Shown here piece after piece: positions 63,446 to 64,000 of a stretch of DNA of 64,000 nucleotides. How positions within the stretch are numbered: the stretch's first letter is position 1; the number at the start of each line of letters is the position of its first letter. The translations under genes were made by a program, and so were the position numbers. The stretch is taken from assembly GCA_964584935.1 (NCBI GenBank), contig CAZPBN010000012.1, forward strand, positions 1 to 64,000, given 5' to 3'. A model generated the notes under the pieces. That model made no database searches. It worked only from the letters and a program-made list of their open reading frames with translations, and was not told where the DNA came from. The stretch comes from CAZPBN01 sp964584935 (GTDB lineage: Bacteria > Acidobacteriota > Aminicenantia > Aminicenantales > Aminicenantaceae).

Positions 63446-63532
63446 CCTCCTTTAAATTGGATTTTTTGAAGACAAATCGAAGTTATAATAGCATGCTTAT
63501 TTTTGGATTTCAAGCAATTTTATATTTTTTTT

Positions 63533-64000
63533 TTAAAAGTCAAAACCGATCCATAATTTCGTCTCAAAATTATCTGTGACATCGAGGTCAAAGGGACTTG
63601 AAATATCAGAAATACCAATTCTTTTCACAAATTCAATGTGAACAGGAAACCCGAGGAAGAAGAACTGGAAACCAAAACCGTAGGAACCCAAAGCATCGAA
63701 AACGAGAAGACCTTGTTCGTAATCAAATATATAAATATGACTTCCATATCCCTTGATTTTTGCTCTTGACATATCAAAAAATATTGTTCCCCGGACAGGA
63801 CCGATTTGGCCGATTAATGTGGATGCATTATTGATCACCGGAAACCTGAATTCTATATTGGCATACCAGCCTTCATTGGCAATGATGCTGTAATAATAGG
63901 CAGAACGCACCTGGTTGTTTCCTCCATAGTAAAAAACGAATGGATTTTCTCCGAAACTGGAGAATCCTTTGAATCTCGTGGCAAAAAGAAAATCACCGCC
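63533..64000 (-). CDS. Outer-membrane beta-barrel protein, C-terminal part (truncated by window edge)
   Basis: The frame is open through the window edge; 30 further codons precede the apparent internal start at 63910. Alternating hydrophobic strands and a terminal Phe (LWIGFDF) are typical of an outer-membrane barrel. YYGGNNQVRSAYYYS and NIEFRFPVI resemble the C-terminal strands of BamA/Omp85-type surface antigens. It is evidence for a Gram-negative envelope. Confidence 0.65.
   Translation of the reverse strand, partial: GGDFLFATRFKGFSSFGENPFVFYYGGNNQVRSAYYYSIIANEGWYANIEFRFPVINNASTLIGQIGPVRGTIFFDMSRAKIKGYGSHIYIFDYEQGLLVFDALGSYGFGFQFFFLGFPVHIEFVKRIGISDISSPFDLDVTDNFETKLWIGFDF

Overview
The window reads as a stretch of chromosome from a Gram-negative, probably anaerobic bacterium. 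Support for this: a dnaA-dnaN origin region, a complete Rnf ion-pumping complex with an RseC-like gene, an electron-transfer flavoprotein pair, two glutamate dehydrogenases, a type II fatty-acid cluster, and the end of an outer-membrane beta-barrel gene at the right edge. No rRNA or tRNA gene was seen. Deep anaerobic lineages such as Aminicenantota-like bacteria would fit, but the phylum is a guess.

Region 1 (1-16.2 kb) is an integron-derived island, largely about DNA defence. It holds a broken integron integrase (14015-14620), three copies of one 187-bp repeat ending in a GTTATRY core (1188-1374, 13739-13925, 14634-14820; best read as attI/leader copies), and five or more attC-like sites. 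Plus-strand cassettes carry a NucS/PD-(D/E)xK-like protein, a SIR2-plus-metallopeptidase protein, an FRG-domain protein, a HEPN-like protein, and a rhodanese/TauE pair. On the minus strand, between one repeat copy and an attC of matching orientation, lies a 7.7-kb unit with three genes (PLD-helicase, Eco57I-type methyltransferase, RhuM) that looks like one giant defence cassette. A MNT-HEPN toxin-antitoxin pair follows at 16.4-17.1 kb.

Region 2 (17.3-39.2 kb) mixes metabolism, signalling and housekeeping: a ZIP metal transporter, glutamate dehydrogenase with an unusual four-cysteine N-terminus, an NtrC-type regulator with its kinase, a universal stress protein, the dprA-topA-xerC operon, a ComEA-like protein, an overlapping rdgB/mgtC pair, a UbiA/methyltransferase pair, the large NAD-glutamate dehydrogenase, and an odd pair coupling a PPDK-type ATP-binding domain to a response regulator. 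Candidate sigma-54 (-24/-12) promoters precede both glutamate dehydrogenases and comEA, which fits the NtrC-type regulator encoded beside the first of them.

Region 3 (39.2-54.6 kb) carries etfBA, the yceD-rpmF-plsX-fabG-acpP-fabF operon, polA, a CPA2 antiporter with CBS domains, a stand-alone GMP synthase ATPase subunit, and small enzymes. Region 4 (54.7-64 kb) is rnfCDGEAB with rseC and a NusG-II-domain gene, then dnaN and dnaA on the other strand, a cluster of DnaA boxes upstream of dnaA, and a truncated outer-membrane protein gene.
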